Part shown: positions 32,866 through 41,432 of the stretch, in pieces | Layout of the letters: each line of letters starts with the position of its first letter | Numbering within the stretch: position 1 is the stretch's first letter | Program-made: the position numbers and the translations under genes | Origin: Amycolatopsis coloradensis | GTDB taxonomy: Bacteria > Actinomycetota > Actinomycetes > Mycobacteriales > Pseudonocardiaceae | NCBI RefSeq assembly: GCF_001953865.1 | Contig: NZ_MQUQ01000015.1 | Coordinates: forward strand, 418,026 to 482,025 | Direction of reading: 5' to 3' | DNA length: 64,000 nucleotides | Notes under the pieces: model-generated | Seen by the model: the letters and a program-made list of their open reading frames with translations, nothing else | Told to the model about the DNA's origin: nothing | The model's database searches: none

Positions 32866-33954
32866 ATGAGAAGGATTCTCGTCACACTGGTCGCCCTCGC
32901 CGCCATGGTGTCACTGGCGAGCCCGGCCTCGGCGGCCCCGCGACTGACGTTGCCACCGCCGACCGGCCGGCATCCCGTCGGCTCCACCGACCTGCATCTG
33001 ACCGACCGATCGCGCCAGGACCCCTGGATGCCGACTGGGCCGCGTGAGCTGATGGTGTCGATGTTCTACCCGGCACTGCTGCCCGTCGGCCCGAAACGGC
33101 CGTACCTCACCTTGGCCGAGGCCAAAGCCTTCCTGACCGAATCCGGCGTCCCGGACATCGACCCCGCGCGGATCGCGGAGATCCGGACCAGCGCCAGGGT
33201 CGACGCCCCGCCGCTGCCGGGAAAGCGGGCGCTGGTCGTCCTGTCGCCAGGGTTCGGCAAACCCCGCACCACCCTCACCGGACTCGCGGAAGAGCTGGCC
33301 AGCAAGGGTTTCGTCGTCGCGCTGATCGGCCACAACCACGAATCCCACGGCACCGCCTTCCCCGACGGGCGCGTCACCGGATGCGCCGCGTGCGGTTCCG
33401 ACTCCACCTTGCTCCCGCCGATCCGCGCACTGGACGTCTCGTTCGTCCTCGACACGCTGACCGGACCTTCGTCGGAGTGGTCCTGGCTGATCGACCGCAC
33501 GAAGATCGGCATGGCCGGGCATTCCATCGGGGGCTACAGCACGCCGACGGCGATGGTCGCCGACCAGCGGATCCGCGCCGGTGCCGACCTGGACGGCAGG
33601 CTGTGGTCGCCGATCCCCGCGTCCGGGATCGACAGGCCGTTCCTGTTGCTCGGCCGCGAAAGTGAGTACACACCGGCGGGCCCCGACACCACCTGGGCGG
33701 CCAACTGGCCGAACCTCACCGGCTGGAAGCGCTGGATCAGCGTCGCGGCGGCAGGGCATCCGTCCTTCACCGACGTCGGCGTGCTCGGCGAGCAGCTCGG
33801 CATCATTCCGCCCGGCATCCTCGGCGGCGAGCGCGGAATGGCGCTGACCAGGGCTTACGTTTCAGCCTTCTTCGACAAGCACCTGCGCGGCGGGAGTCAG
33901 CCGTCGCTGGACGGGCCGGTGTCGGGCAACCCCGAAATCAAGTTCTGGAACTGA
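32866..33954 (+). CDS. secreted alpha/beta hydrolase (PAF-acetylhydrolase/chlorophyllase-like)
   Basis: The protein (362 aa) has a clear signal peptide, MRRILVTLVALAAMVSLASP, with cleavage at ASA-A. The hydrolase core has 'RALVVLSPGFGKPRTTL' (oxyanion region), the nucleophile elbow 'GMAGHSIGGYSTPTAM', an Asp in the GADLDGRLW region and a C-terminal His in 'AAAGHPSFTD'. The layout is that of extracellular platelet-activating factor acetylhydrolase-like lipases. The start ATG is 84 bp from the divergent two-component kinase gene, which could regulate it. Confidence 0.85.
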   Translation: MRRILVTLVALAAMVSLASPASAAPRLTLPPPTGRHPVGSTDLHLTDRSRQDPWMPTGPRELMVSMFYPALLPVGPKRPYLTLAEAKAFLTESGVPDIDPARIAEIRTSARVDAPPLPGKRALVVLSPGFGKPRTTLTGLAEELASKGFVVALIGHNHESHGTAFPDGRVTGCAACGSDSTLLPPIRALDVSFVLDTLTGPSSEWSWLIDRTKIGMAGHSIGGYSTPTAMVADQRIRAGADLDGRLWSPIPASGIDRPFLLLGRESEYTPAGPDTTWAANWPNLTGWKRWISVAAAGHPSFTDVGVLGEQLGIIPPGILGGERGMALTRAYVSAFFDKHLRGGSQPSLDGPVSGNPEIKFWN

Positions 33955-34049
33955 CCGCGGTGAGGCCGGCGGAAACCTGCCAGAGTCGCGGGGCCTCACC
34001 GGCGACGTCGCAGTCCTCGCAGTAGAGCCCGCCCGCTCCGGCGATTTGA

Positions 34050-34398
34050 AATCCGGGTCGGCCTGGGCTTCGCTTCTACGAAAAGGAAGGACTGCTCGCG
34101 GCACCGGTGAAACGGGACGCGAACGGCCGTCGCGTGTACACCGAGCAGGACGTCGAATGGCTCCTGAACTGTACGAGGTTCCGGGCGTCCGGGATGCCGC
34201 TCGTCACCATCCGCGAATTCGCCGGACTCGTTCGGCGGGGCCAGGAAACGAGGAAAGGCGACTGGATCTGCCGCGGGAGCATCAGAGAACAGCGTCCACG
34301 AGCGGATCGCCGAGCTGACCGACTGCCTGATCGACCGGAAGGTCGAGGTCTACGAGGAGCATGTCGCGCGAGGGACGGCGGACGCTCTCCGGCGTTGA
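34050..34398 (+). pseudogene. MerR-family regulator relic
   Basis: The translation reads 'LRFYEKEGLLAAPVKRDANG' then 'RRVYTEQDVEWLLNCTRFRA' and 'SGMPLVTIREFAGLVRRG', the MerR wing and effector linker. After a frameshift near 34255 it resumes with 'VHERIAELTDCLIDRKVEVY' and 'EEHVARGTADALRR'. The first HTH helix is missing, and a stop lies just upstream in frame. The gene is truncated at the 5' side and frameshifted. Confidence 0.75.
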
Positions 34399-34506
34399 AC
34401 TGTCCTCAGTGGACAGACGCTGCCACCCGATCGGTGCAACGTTTCGCCTGGCCACCGGACGGAGCTGCCCCTAGGCTCTCTCCCTCGTGACCTGCGAGGT
34501 GAGACG

Positions 34507-35493
34507 ATGAGGTCCTTCGGCGCGGTGGATCCGGTCAAGATGGCGCTCGCCGGGCTCACCACGATGGCCCTCGGAGTGACGGCGGCGCTCAACGCCGACG
34601 CTTTGCCGATGATCGGCGGCGGCACCACCTATTCCGCCGAATTCTCCGACGCAGGCGGACTGCGCGAGGACAACGACGTCCGGGTCGCCGGGGTGAAAGT
34701 CGGCGAGGTGTCCGAGATCGACCTCGAAGGTGGCCGGGTGGTCGTCTCCTTCCGGGTGAAGGACGCCTGGCTCGGCGACGCCACGAGCGCGTCCATCCAG
34801 ATCAAGAACGTCCTGGGACAGAAGTACTTGGCGCTCGACCCGCGCGGCGAAACGATTCTCGATCCGGGCGACGCGATTCCGCTGCAACGGACCACCGCGC
34901 CGTACGACGTCCTTGAAGCGTTTCGGGATTTGTCGAAAACCGTCGACGCCATCGACGTCGATCAGCTCGCCAAGAGCTTCGACGCGATCTCGGCGACCTT
35001 CGCCGACACGCCTGCCGACGTCCGCGCCGCGCTCGACGGGATTTCGAAGCTCTCCGGCACCATCGCCTCCCGCGACCGGCAACTCCGGACACTGGTGGCG
35101 AACACGCGGCAGGTCTCGCAGACCCTCGTCGACCGCGACGCCGAGGTCCAGCGGCTGGTCCAGGACGGAAACGCGCTACTGCGGGCGATCTCCACCCGGC
35201 AGCAGGCGATCAAAGACCTGCTCGACGGCTCGAAACGGCTCGCGACCGCCCTCGACGACATCATCGCCGACAACGACGGCCAACTCGGGCCGGTGCTCGA
35301 ACAACTCGACCGGCTGACGTCGATGCTTCAACGCAACCAGGACTGGCTGGCCAAGGGGATCGCCGCGTTCGCCCCGGCGATCCGCGTGCTCACCAACGTC
35401 GCGGGCAACGGGCGCTGGATCGACGGCTACCTGTGCGGGCTGGTGCTGCCCTCGTTCGGCCCGATCAACGAGAAAGGGTGCTTCGAAAAGTGA
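34507..35493 (+). CDS. orphan MCE-family protein (MceB/C-like)
   Basis: The protein (328 aa) has one N-terminal membrane segment (about 11-30), the MCE domain ('TYSAEFSDAGGLREDNDVRV', 'AGVKVGEVSEIDLEGGRVVV', 'KNVLGQKYLALDPRGE') to about residue 130, and a long coiled helical tail ending 'LCGLVLPSFGPINEKGCFEK'. The tail and length fit the MceB-type subunit of lipid-import complexes. MCE proteins normally occur as sets of six with two YrbE permeases, and here none is adjacent. The ATG at 34507 follows a gaggtgag site. The gene may work with a remote Mce complex or be a stray copy. Confidence 0.85.
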   Translation: MRSFGAVDPVKMALAGLTTMALGVTAALNADALPMIGGGTTYSAEFSDAGGLREDNDVRVAGVKVGEVSEIDLEGGRVVVSFRVKDAWLGDATSASIQIKNVLGQKYLALDPRGETILDPGDAIPLQRTTAPYDVLEAFRDLSKTVDAIDVDQLAKSFDAISATFADTPADVRAALDGISKLSGTIASRDRQLRTLVANTRQVSQTLVDRDAEVQRLVQDGNALLRAISTRQQAIKDLLDGSKRLATALDDIIADNDGQLGPVLEQLDRLTSMLQRNQDWLAKGIAAFAPAIRVLTNVAGNGRWIDGYLCGLVLPSFGPINEKGCFEK

Positions 35494-35618
35494 GGTCTCG
35501 TGGGTGGCGATTCGGATTCTGACCCCTCTTCGCCACTCACGACCATCCCGAACCCAGGCGATCCGGCTGCGACATCGGTCGAGCCGACCGCAAGTAGAGG
35601 ACTACTTGCGGTGGGTCG

Positions 35619-36026
35619 CTATGGCTTCGTCCGCCGCAACCAGAACAGTCCGATCACCGGCAGCACCAGCGGAATGAAGAGGTACCCCTGGCCGTACACC
35701 GACCACACGGTCGCGTGCGGGAAGGCCTCGCGGTCGAAGAGGCTGAACGTGCCGACGGTCAGTACGCCGAGCAGTTCGATCCCGCAGGCGATCAGCGCGA
35801 TCCGCCACCAGCCCGCGCCGCGGCGGGCCAGGGCAACGGTGGCCAAGAGGTAGACGACGGCCGCGAACGCGGAGAGCACGTACGCCAGCGGGGCCTCGTG
35901 GAACTTGGTGCCGATCTGCACGGCGGCGCGTGACGTCGCCGCCAGCGCGAAGATCGCGTACACCGCGACCAGGATCCGTCCCGGGCCGGAGGTCTTGTCC
36001 GGGTGGGCGTCGGTTGCGGTGTCCAC
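35619..36026 (-). CDS. small integral membrane protein (4 TM)
   Basis: The protein has about 135 residues and four predicted helices ('ILVAVYAIFALAATSRAAV', 'YVLSAFAAVVYLLATVAL', 'IALIACGIELLGVLTVG', 'LFIPLVLPVIGLFWLRR'). The GTG at 36026 was preferred because gaggag lies 6 nt upstream, and another GTG at 36053 opens a nine-residue longer form. It sits immediately downstream of a second small membrane protein gene, probably in the same operon. The function is unknown. It is similar in size to integral membrane proteins annotated as DUF-type in actinomycetes. Confidence 0.8.
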   Translation of the reverse strand: MDTATDAHPDKTSGPGRILVAVYAIFALAATSRAAVQIGTKFHEAPLAYVLSAFAAVVYLLATVALARRGAGWWRIALIACGIELLGVLTVGTFSLFDREAFPHATVWSVYGQGYLFIPLVLPVIGLFWLRRTKP

Positions 36027-36045
36027 GGTGTTCTCCTCGGTTCCT

Positions 36046-36411
36046 TCAGGCACTGGCGCCCGCCCATACCTCGTGCAGCCGGAGCACCATCACCGGGATG
36101 GCGAGGCAGGCGATCCCGAGGATCGCGGTGCTCGACCGGGTGCGCTCGGCCAGCGCCCAGAACGTCCCGAGCGGGAGTACGACCAGGCAGCCGATCAGAT
36201 AGGCGAGGTAGGTGGCCATGCTGCCGGGGCGGCCGCCGTCGATCAGCAGGACGACGCCGATCACGAGCTGCGCCACCAGGAGGAGTTCGACGACGGCGAG
36301 GCCGGCGAGCAGTGGGTTGTCCGGCAGCTTCTTGCGCGCGGACTGCACGAAACTCCACACCGCGACCAGGGTTGCGCAGATCGCGACGGTCACCGCGAAG
36401 CCAGTGATCAC
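36046..36411 (-). CDS. small integral membrane protein (4 TM), operon partner
   Basis: The protein (121 aa) has four hydrophobic segments: 'FAVTVAICATLVAVWSFV', 'LLAGLAVVELLLVAQLVIGV', 'MATYLAYLIGCLVVLPLG' and 'ILGIACLAIPVMVLRLHEV'. No signal peptide or catalytic motif is visible. It is transcribed just ahead of the other four-TM protein, so the two probably form a complex or share a role. Homologues are typically named hypothetical. Confidence 0.78.
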   Translation of the reverse strand: MITGFAVTVAICATLVAVWSFVQSARKKLPDNPLLAGLAVVELLLVAQLVIGVVLLIDGGRPGSMATYLAYLIGCLVVLPLGTFWALAERTRSSTAILGIACLAIPVMVLRLHEVWAGASA

Positions 36412-36838
36412 GCACGCCTCCTTACCTACTCCGACGGCGACAACGTACCTCCGGGCGCATCACCCGCTACGGGCGACCAGCGGGGGGCGTGGCGGGGGCC
36501 ACGGAGGACAGCCCGTGGTCCAGACCTCGGGTGAATAGATCACGAAGCGCGTTGGGTTGGCACTCAGGCAATTCGGCCGCGCCTTATTGTGTTCGGTGCC
36601 GCGACCAGGGAATACGGGGCAGACGCGTCCCTGTTACACACCGACCGGGTGGTTGAAATCCGAGTTGGCCTCACGCTGGGTACCCCTACCATTCGGTAGG
36701 TTTCGAATTCACGTCCCTGAACAGCCCATCCGAACCCCCGGTATGGCGGATTGGCCGTTAGCTGTCCGGCGGGTGGAATATTCCCCATCGCGATGGTGCA
36801 CATGGCCCATCCGATTGGTGCGAAGGAGGGGGCGCTCG
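36412..36838. other. promoter region of the lanthipeptide cluster, no gene
   Basis: No gene is supported in this 427-bp gap between the divergent membrane-protein operon and LanKC. It is richer in A/T than the flanks. A 6-bp perfect inverted repeat, cctacc-attc-ggtagg, lies at 36685-36700 about 140 bp before the LanKC start and could be a regulator site. No cluster-situated regulator gene is seen next to it. Confidence 0.45.
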
Positions 36839-39382
36839 ATGGACGTCCGGTACGAAGCGTATTGCTTCGCCGATCCCCTGTTCTTCGATGAACAGCGGGA
36901 AACCGGGGACGCCGCCGACGATTTCGCCTCCCTGTTGCCCGCTCCCGAGACTGGCTGGCGCACCGGAGTGCGCGGAGTGTGGCGGATGCTGCACCCTCTT
37001 GCTCGAAACCTTCCCTTGCAGGGCTGGAAAATCCACGTGTCGGCAGGTTTGGGCAACGCCGAGCGGGTGCTCGTAAAGGTGCATGAGCATTGCATCGAGC
37101 ACAATCTGTCGTACAAGCACCTGCGCTCCCGGAGCACCCTGCTCGCCCGAAATTCCAAATATGCCCCGCGTGACGGAAGCGGCAAGTTACTGACTCTTTA
37201 TCCAGCTGACAACAACGAGCTCGAGCGCGTTCTCGCCGAGTTGTCCGCGGAGCTCGACGGGGAACCCGGTGCGTACATTCTGAGTGATCTCCGGTACGGT
37301 GCCGGGCCGCTCTACGTCCGCTACGGCGGATTCGCCGAGCAATGGGTCGAACTCGACGGAAAACGTGTTCTCGCGGTGCGCAAGCCGGACGGAACGCTGG
37401 TCCCGGACAAGCGCGAGCCGACCTTCTCCTTGCCCGACTGGGTGACGATCCCGGAGTTTCTCGCCCCTCACCTCGCAGCTCGCAAGGGTGGTGGCGCGGA
37501 TCAGTTCCCCTACCGGGTGAAGAGTTCGATGCACTTCTCCAACGGTGGTGGCGTGTACCTCGCCGAACGGGACGCCGACGGTGAAGAGGTGGTCCTCAAG
37601 GAGGCCAGGCCGTTCGCCGGCCTCGACCGCGACGAGATCGACGCCGTCGACCGCCTCCGCTGGGAGCACGAGGTCCTGGAGCGGCTGAAGGGCATCGAGG
37701 GCATCCCCGCGACCTTCGACCGGTTCACCGTTTGGGAGCACCACTTCCTCGCGATGGAGTACATGCCGGGTGTTTCCCTCGGCAGCTGGCTCGCCCGCAA
37801 CTACCCGCTCACCCGGCGGGACTGCACCGAGGCCGACATCGTCGCCTACACCGGACGAGCCTTGGCGCTGGTCGACCGCGTGGCGCGGATGGTCGACGAG
37901 GTGCACGACCGCAGGATCGTCTTCGGCGATCTGCACTCGATGAACATCCTGGTCGACGGCGACGACGACAAGATCGGGCTGATCGACTTCGAGATGGCGA
38001 CGGACGCCGACAGCGGCAAACGGCCGGCGCTCGGCGCACCCGGGTTCCGCGCTCCGCGGGACCGGAACGGGTTCGAGATCGACGACTACGCGATCGCCGT
38101 GCTGAAGCTGTGGATCTTCCTGCCGCTCACCACGCTCCTCGAACTCGCCCCGGCGAAGCTGCGCGGACTCGCGGACTTCGTTCAGCGGCGTTTCGCCGTC
38201 CCGGAGGGCTACGCCGACTCGATCGTCGCCGAGCTCGCGCCGCGGAACGCCGCGCCACAGAGCGCATCGACCGAGCTCGACCAGGAAAAGCCTGACTGGG
38301 CACTGGTCCGCAAGCAGATCACGGAGGGGATCCTCGCCTCCGCGACCCCTGAGCGCACCGACCGGCTCTTCCCCGGCGACATCGAGCAGTTCCGCGTCGG
38401 CGGCGCCTGCTTCGGGTACGGCGCGGCCGGTGTCCTCCATGCCCTGAACGTGGTCGGCGGGGAGCGGTATCCCGATCACGAACGCTGGCTGCTGGACTCG
38501 ATCCGCCGCGATCCGCCGGATCGCCCGGGGTTCTACGACGGCTCGTACGGAATCGCGTACGTCCTCGAAGAGCTCGGGTATCGCGACGAGGCCACCAAGC
38601 TGCTGGCATCGTCGGCGACGCTGGTCGAGCAGACCACCGATCACAGCCTCGAAGGCGGCCTGTCCGGCATCGGGCTCACTCAGCTGCACTTCGCGGTGGT
38701 CCGCAAGGACAACGAGTTCGGCAGGCAGGCACTCGCCACCGCGGTCCGGCTCGCCGAGGCACTCGAAACCGCGGACCCGCCCGGCAAATTCGCCAGGGCA
38801 GGCCTGCTCAACGGCTGGTCCGGGTCCGCTTTGCTGTTCGTCCGGCTGTTCGAGCGCACCCGTGAAGAGGGCTGGCTGTCCTTCGCCGACCAGGCGCTGG
38901 AGCGGGACATCGAGGAGTGTGTCGAGTCCGACGACGGCTCCTTGCAGGTCCGCGACGGCGAGTCCAGGACGTTGCCTTACGTGGGTGTCGGCGGCGCGGG
39001 GATCCTCATGGTCGCCGAAGAGCTGGCGAAGTACCGCCCGGACGCGAAGTCGTTGAAGAGCCTCCCCGGCCTTCGCGAAGCTTGTCGTGGCGAGTTCGTC
39101 ATCCATCCCGGCCTCTTCTTCGGCCGATGCGGGCTGATGACCGCGCTCTCGATGGGTTCCGAGAAGGAACAGCGCGTCCTCGACACCATCGACCTGCATC
39201 TTTCCCGGCTGGCCTGGTACGCGATGCCGTACAAGGGCGGCCTGGCGTTCCCCGGCAACCAGCTGCTCCGGCTGTCGATGGACGTCGTCACCGGCGGCGC
39301 GGGCGTGCTCCTCGCCCTCGCCGCGACCTTGGACGGGAAGGCCGTGCTGCCTTTCCTGTCCCCCAGGACCACCGGCCACTGA
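36839..39382 (+). CDS. class III lanthionine synthetase (LanKC)
   Basis: The protein (847 aa) starts at an ATG preceded by aaggagg. The order of domains is that of RamC/LabKC. The N-terminal lyase-like part is about 1-215 (opening MDVRYEAYCFADPLFFDEQ). The kinase spans about 215-480, with Lys near 253 ('EVVLKEARPF'), the catalytic loop 'IVFGDLHSMNILVD' near 365 and 'IDFEMAT' near 382. The LanC-like cyclase runs from about 515 to the end ('GYGAAGVLHALNVV', 'NGWSGSALLFVRLF', 'FGRCGLMTALSM'). The Zn-binding Cys/Cys/His of true LanC is not apparent, as in class III. It phosphorylates and dehydrates Ser/Thr of the precursor encoded 38 bp downstream and forms lanthionine/labionin rings. Confidence 0.93.
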   Translation: MDVRYEAYCFADPLFFDEQRETGDAADDFASLLPAPETGWRTGVRGVWRMLHPLARNLPLQGWKIHVSAGLGNAERVLVKVHEHCIEHNLSYKHLRSRSTLLARNSKYAPRDGSGKLLTLYPADNNELERVLAELSAELDGEPGAYILSDLRYGAGPLYVRYGGFAEQWVELDGKRVLAVRKPDGTLVPDKREPTFSLPDWVTIPEFLAPHLAARKGGGADQFPYRVKSSMHFSNGGGVYLAERDADGEEVVLKEARPFAGLDRDEIDAVDRLRWEHEVLERLKGIEGIPATFDRFTVWEHHFLAMEYMPGVSLGSWLARNYPLTRRDCTEADIVAYTGRALALVDRVARMVDEVHDRRIVFGDLHSMNILVDGDDDKIGLIDFEMATDADSGKRPALGAPGFRAPRDRNGFEIDDYAIAVLKLWIFLPLTTLLELAPAKLRGLADFVQRRFAVPEGYADSIVAELAPRNAAPQSASTELDQEKPDWALVRKQITEGILASATPERTDRLFPGDIEQFRVGGACFGYGAAGVLHALNVVGGERYPDHERWLLDSIRRDPPDRPGFYDGSYGIAYVLEELGYRDEATKLLASSATLVEQTTDHSLEGGLSGIGLTQLHFAVVRKDNEFGRQALATAVRLAEALETADPPGKFARAGLLNGWSGSALLFVRLFERTREEGWLSFADQALERDIEECVESDDGSLQVRDGESRTLPYVGVGGAGILMVAEELAKYRPDAKSLKSLPGLREACRGEFVIHPGLFFGRCGLMTALSMGSEKEQRVLDTIDLHLSRLAWYAMPYKGGLAFPGNQLLRLSMDVVTGGAGVLLALAATLDGKAVLPFLSPRTTGH

Positions 39383-39420
39383 CGGCCGGCGGAAACAAGT
39401 AACCGATGAAAGGGAACACC

Positions 39421-39561
39421 ATGGAACTGGTTCTCGACCTTCAGGCCCTGGAAGCCCCCGAGGTTCTCGAAGGTGGCCACGGCGGCGGCGGCGGTGGCAG
39501 CAACCTGAGCCTGCTCGCCTCCTGCAACAACAGCACCATCAGCCTGCTGACCTGCCACTGA
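39421..39561 (+). CDS. class III lanthipeptide precursor (SapB/labyrinthopeptin-like)
   Basis: The short gene encodes 46 residues. The leader is MELVLDLQALEAPEVLE, containing the L-x-LQ-x-LE motif recognised by LanKC enzymes. After GGH come six Gly, then a core with two S-x2-S-xn-C units: S27-N-L-S30-L-L-A-S-C35 and S38-T-I-S41-L-L-T-C45, ending in His. Each could become a labionin or lanthionine bridge. The spacing resembles SapB (two short rings). The ATG at 39421 follows aaaggga. It is followed by two ABC half-transporters. The mature compound is probably a surface-active or morphogenetic peptide. Confidence 0.92.
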   Translation: MELVLDLQALEAPEVLEGGHGGGGGGSNLSLLASCNNSTISLLTCH

Positions 39562-39764
39562 TCTCAGGCGCGTCGCCAGCTGATCACTGAAGGTGCGGGA
39601 GCGGCACAGGCCAAGTGCGCCGCTCCCGCGCTTTCATTTTGCCCAACGGTTCATCTCGATGGGATCACGTTCGAAGGAGTGGGACGCGGAGCTGAAGGGA
39701 ACTTCCCCCGCCTGCGACGCGAGTAAAGCGCCCTCACCTTCGACTCAGGGACTTGAGGAGTGGG

Positions 39765-41432
39765 ATGGCGGGTTCCGCCGATCGCCTGCTGGTCACCGTG
39801 ACCGCGCTCGATCGTCCCCGCCTGATCGCGTTGATCCTCTGCGCACTCGCCGGGACGGCGGCGGGGCTGCTCCTGCCCGGCGCGCTCGCGGCCGCGGTCG
39901 ACGCCGTCGTGGCCGGACGCGCCAGCTTCCCCGAGGTCTCCTGGCTGATCGTCCTCGGCGTCACCGAGATCGCCGTCGGCCTGATCGGCGGGATCCTGAC
40001 CGCGCGGATGACGGCCTCGGCGACGGCGTGGCTGCGCCGACGGCTCACCGACCGCTATCTGGCCCTCGGAACCCGATCGGCCTTCGCCGACGGCGACGCG
40101 ATCAGCAGGCTCACCGGTGACTGCACCGGCGCCGGAATCGTCGCCTCGGTCGTCGTCCAGCTCGGGTCGACCACTCTGATCTCCGGCGGATCCGTCATCC
40201 TGCTCGCCCTGATGGACTGGCGGCTCGCGCTCGTCTTCCTCGGCAGCATCCCGTTCGGGCTGATGCTCGCGCGCACCCATCTGAAGAACACCGCCGACGA
40301 CGTCCTGACCTATCAAGAGGTCTCCGGCGAACTGGCGGCGAGGATGGTCGACGCCGTCGCCGGGCTTCGCACGATCGCCGCGTCGGGCACCGCCGACCGC
40401 GAGGCCGAACGCGTACTGCGGCCACTGCCGAAGCTGAGTCTCGCCGGTCGCGGCATGTGGCGCACGCAGGCCAGGATGGTGTGGCGCTCCGGCCTGCTGC
40501 TGCCCGCCGTGGAACTCGCGGTGCTGGCCGCCGCCGGTTTCGGCGTGATGGAGGGCAGGCTGTCCGTCGGACAGGTCCTCGCGGCGCTCGGGTACGTCGC
40601 GCTCGGCATGGGCCTGATCACCCAGATTCCGTTGCTCACCACACTTTCCCGCGCCCGGCAGTGCGCGCGGCGGATCAACGAGGTGCTGGACTCGCCGGTC
40701 GGAGAACCGGGCGATCTCGGCGTCGTCCCCGGGCAGGGCACGCTTGAACTGCGTGGCGTCACCATCGAAGGCGCGCTGGACGGCGTCGACCTGCTCGTGC
40801 GGGGCGGCCGGTTCACCGCGGTCGTCGGGCGATCCGGCGCGGGGAAGTCCGTGCTGGTCAACGTCCTCGGCGGGCTGCTCACCCCGGACGAGGGGACGGC
40901 GACGCTCGACGGCCGTCCGCTGGACAGGTTGCGGCCGCACGAACTCCGCGCGGTCGTCGGGTTCGCCTTCGAACGGCCCGCGCTGCTCGGCACGACCATC
41001 GGCGACGCCGTGGGATACGGCTCGTGGGCCGGTGAGGCCGCCGTACGCGGCGCCTGCCGGTCCGCGCAGGTCGACGACCTGATCGTCCGGCTGCCGGACG
41101 GCTACCGGACGCCGCTCTCGGAGACGCCGCTCTCCGGCGGGGAGGCGCAGCGGATCGGGCTGGCGCGCGCGCTCGCGCACGCGCCGAGGGTGCTCATCCT
41201 CGACGACGCCACCGCCAGCCTCGACACGGTCACCGAAGCCGCCGTCGAGGAGGCGATCGAACGCACCCTGCCCGGCCGGACCCGGGTGGTCGTGACGCAT
41301 CGCGCGGCCACCGCGGCGCGGGCGGACGAGGTGGTGTGGCTGGAAGAGGGCAGAGTCCGCGCGGTCGGCACGCATGAGGCGCTGTGGCGGAACCCGGCTT
41401 ACCAGGCAGTGTTCACCGAGGGCGTGCAGTGA
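39765..41432 (+). CDS. ABC transporter, fused permease/ATPase (lanthipeptide exporter, RamA-like)
   Basis: The protein (555 aa) has an N-terminal six-helix membrane domain (to about 300) and a C-terminal ATPase with Walker A 'GRSGAGKS' (about 354), the signature 'LSGGEAQRIGLARAL' and Walker B 'VLILDDATASLD', followed by His in 'VVVTHRAAT'. A TTG at 39753 is possible, but the ATG at 39765 has gaggag at proper spacing. Its stop overlaps the start of the next half-transporter (GTGA), so the two probably form a heterodimer exporting the processed lanthipeptide. No peptidase domain is present. Confidence 0.9.
   Translation: MAGSADRLLVTVTALDRPRLIALILCALAGTAAGLLLPGALAAAVDAVVAGRASFPEVSWLIVLGVTEIAVGLIGGILTARMTASATAWLRRRLTDRYLALGTRSAFADGDAISRLTGDCTGAGIVASVVVQLGSTTLISGGSVILLALMDWRLALVFLGSIPFGLMLARTHLKNTADDVLTYQEVSGELAARMVDAVAGLRTIAASGTADREAERVLRPLPKLSLAGRGMWRTQARMVWRSGLLLPAVELAVLAAAGFGVMEGRLSVGQVLAALGYVALGMGLITQIPLLTTLSRARQCARRINEVLDSPVGEPGDLGVVPGQGTLELRGVTIEGALDGVDLLVRGGRFTAVVGRSGAGKSVLVNVLGGLLTPDEGTATLDGRPLDRLRPHELRAVVGFAFERPALLGTTIGDAVGYGSWAGEAAVRGACRSAQVDDLIVRLPDGYRTPLSETPLSGGEAQRIGLARALAHAPRVLILDDATASLDTVTEAAVEEAIERTLPGRTRVVVTHRAATAARADEVVWLEEGRVRAVGTHEALWRNPAYQAVFTEGVQ

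Noticed and set aside
36685..36700. Inverted repeat upstream of LanKC as a definite RamR-type operator
   Set aside because: The stem is only 6 bp and no regulator is present. It is kept only as a note in the region description.
37187..39379. 730-codon frame antisense to LanKC
   Set aside because: It is an antisense shadow of a strongly supported gene. No start or ribosome-binding site of its own.
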